DNA from: Oscillospiraceae bacterium
GTDB taxonomy: Bacteria > Bacillota > Clostridia > Oscillospirales > Acutalibacteraceae
NCBI GenBank assembly: GCA_015066295.1
Contig: SVOR01000010.1
Location: 1-50,855, forward strand
Length of the DNA: 50,855 nt
Direction: 5' to 3'
Part shown: piece after piece, positions 50,441-50,855 of the stretch
How positions within the stretch are numbered: position 1 is the stretch's first letter
Layout of the letters: each line of letters begins with the position of its first letter
The notes under the pieces: generated by a model
What the model was told of the DNA's origin: nothing
What the model saw: only the letters and a program-made list of their open reading frames with translations
Databases searched by the model: none
Translations under genes and position numbers: made by a program

Positions 50441-50855
<415 letters not shown>

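Overview
This window looks like chromosomal DNA around the replication origin of an anaerobic, Gram-positive gut Clostridia of the Oscillospirales/Ruminococcaceae type. The evidence is the gene order dnaA-dnaN-yaaA-recF-remB-gyrB-gyrA, a parAB locus with parS sites close by, sporulation-type genes (spoVAE, a SpoVB-like flippase), strong Gram-positive Shine-Dalgarno sequences, and a partial 16S rRNA at the right edge with a Clostridia-type 5' end. The taxonomic call is inference from gene content and the visible 415 nt of 16S.

Layout. 1-5.4 kb: a sodium:alanine/glycine symporter on the minus strand under a tandem glycine riboswitch, a Gfo/Idh/MocA oxidoreductase, a tRNA-Arg(ACG) flanked by two 234-bp repeat copies (one of which splits a second, broken tRNA-Arg), and a DUF3048 lipoprotein. 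5.4-14.3 kb: the origin core (dnaA, oriC-like spacer, dnaN, yaaA, recF, remB, gyrB, gyrA). 14.3-23.1 kb: CPBP protease, tadA, a short QueG-like Fe-S protein, SpoVB-like flippase, rarA, an orphan spoVAE, parAB between two parS sites, ybaK, rsmA. 23.2-31.6 kb: a hypothetical protein, MATE pump, ABC exporter, U32 protein, zapA, a cofactor-independent phosphoglycerate mutase and a small membrane protein.

31.7-41.9 kb is the accessory part: a Fn3 surface protein, a lipoprotein, a 2030-residue secreted protein (two tandem ~329-residue units, a CE7-like esterase domain and a C-terminal beta-helix), a 39-residue microprotein with its own consensus promoter and terminator, and a GHL6/GH29-like glycosidase. 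Together these suggest attack on decorated plant or mucosal polysaccharide.

42.0-46.2 kb holds two uptake systems in series: a Crp/Fnr regulator with a NitT/TauT-type ABC transporter, transcribed from a consensus promoter with a 16-bp palindrome, and a cobalamin-riboswitch-controlled pair made of a DUF4430 (transcobalamin-like) lipoprotein and an ECF S component, a likely vitamin B12 importer. 46.3-50.9 kb: an SGNH hydrolase, rpsO with a leader, a 275-bp element with terminal inverted repeats, pnp with a long leader hairpin, and the start of an rRNA operon.

The strongest candidates for something undescribed are the microprotein unit (39705-39945), the repeat/tRNA arrangement (3496-4185), the B12-riboswitch DUF4430/ECF-S pair, the giant esterase/beta-helix protein and the inverted-repeat element between rpsO and pnp. 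No CRISPR array, transposase, integrase or phage gene was seen.
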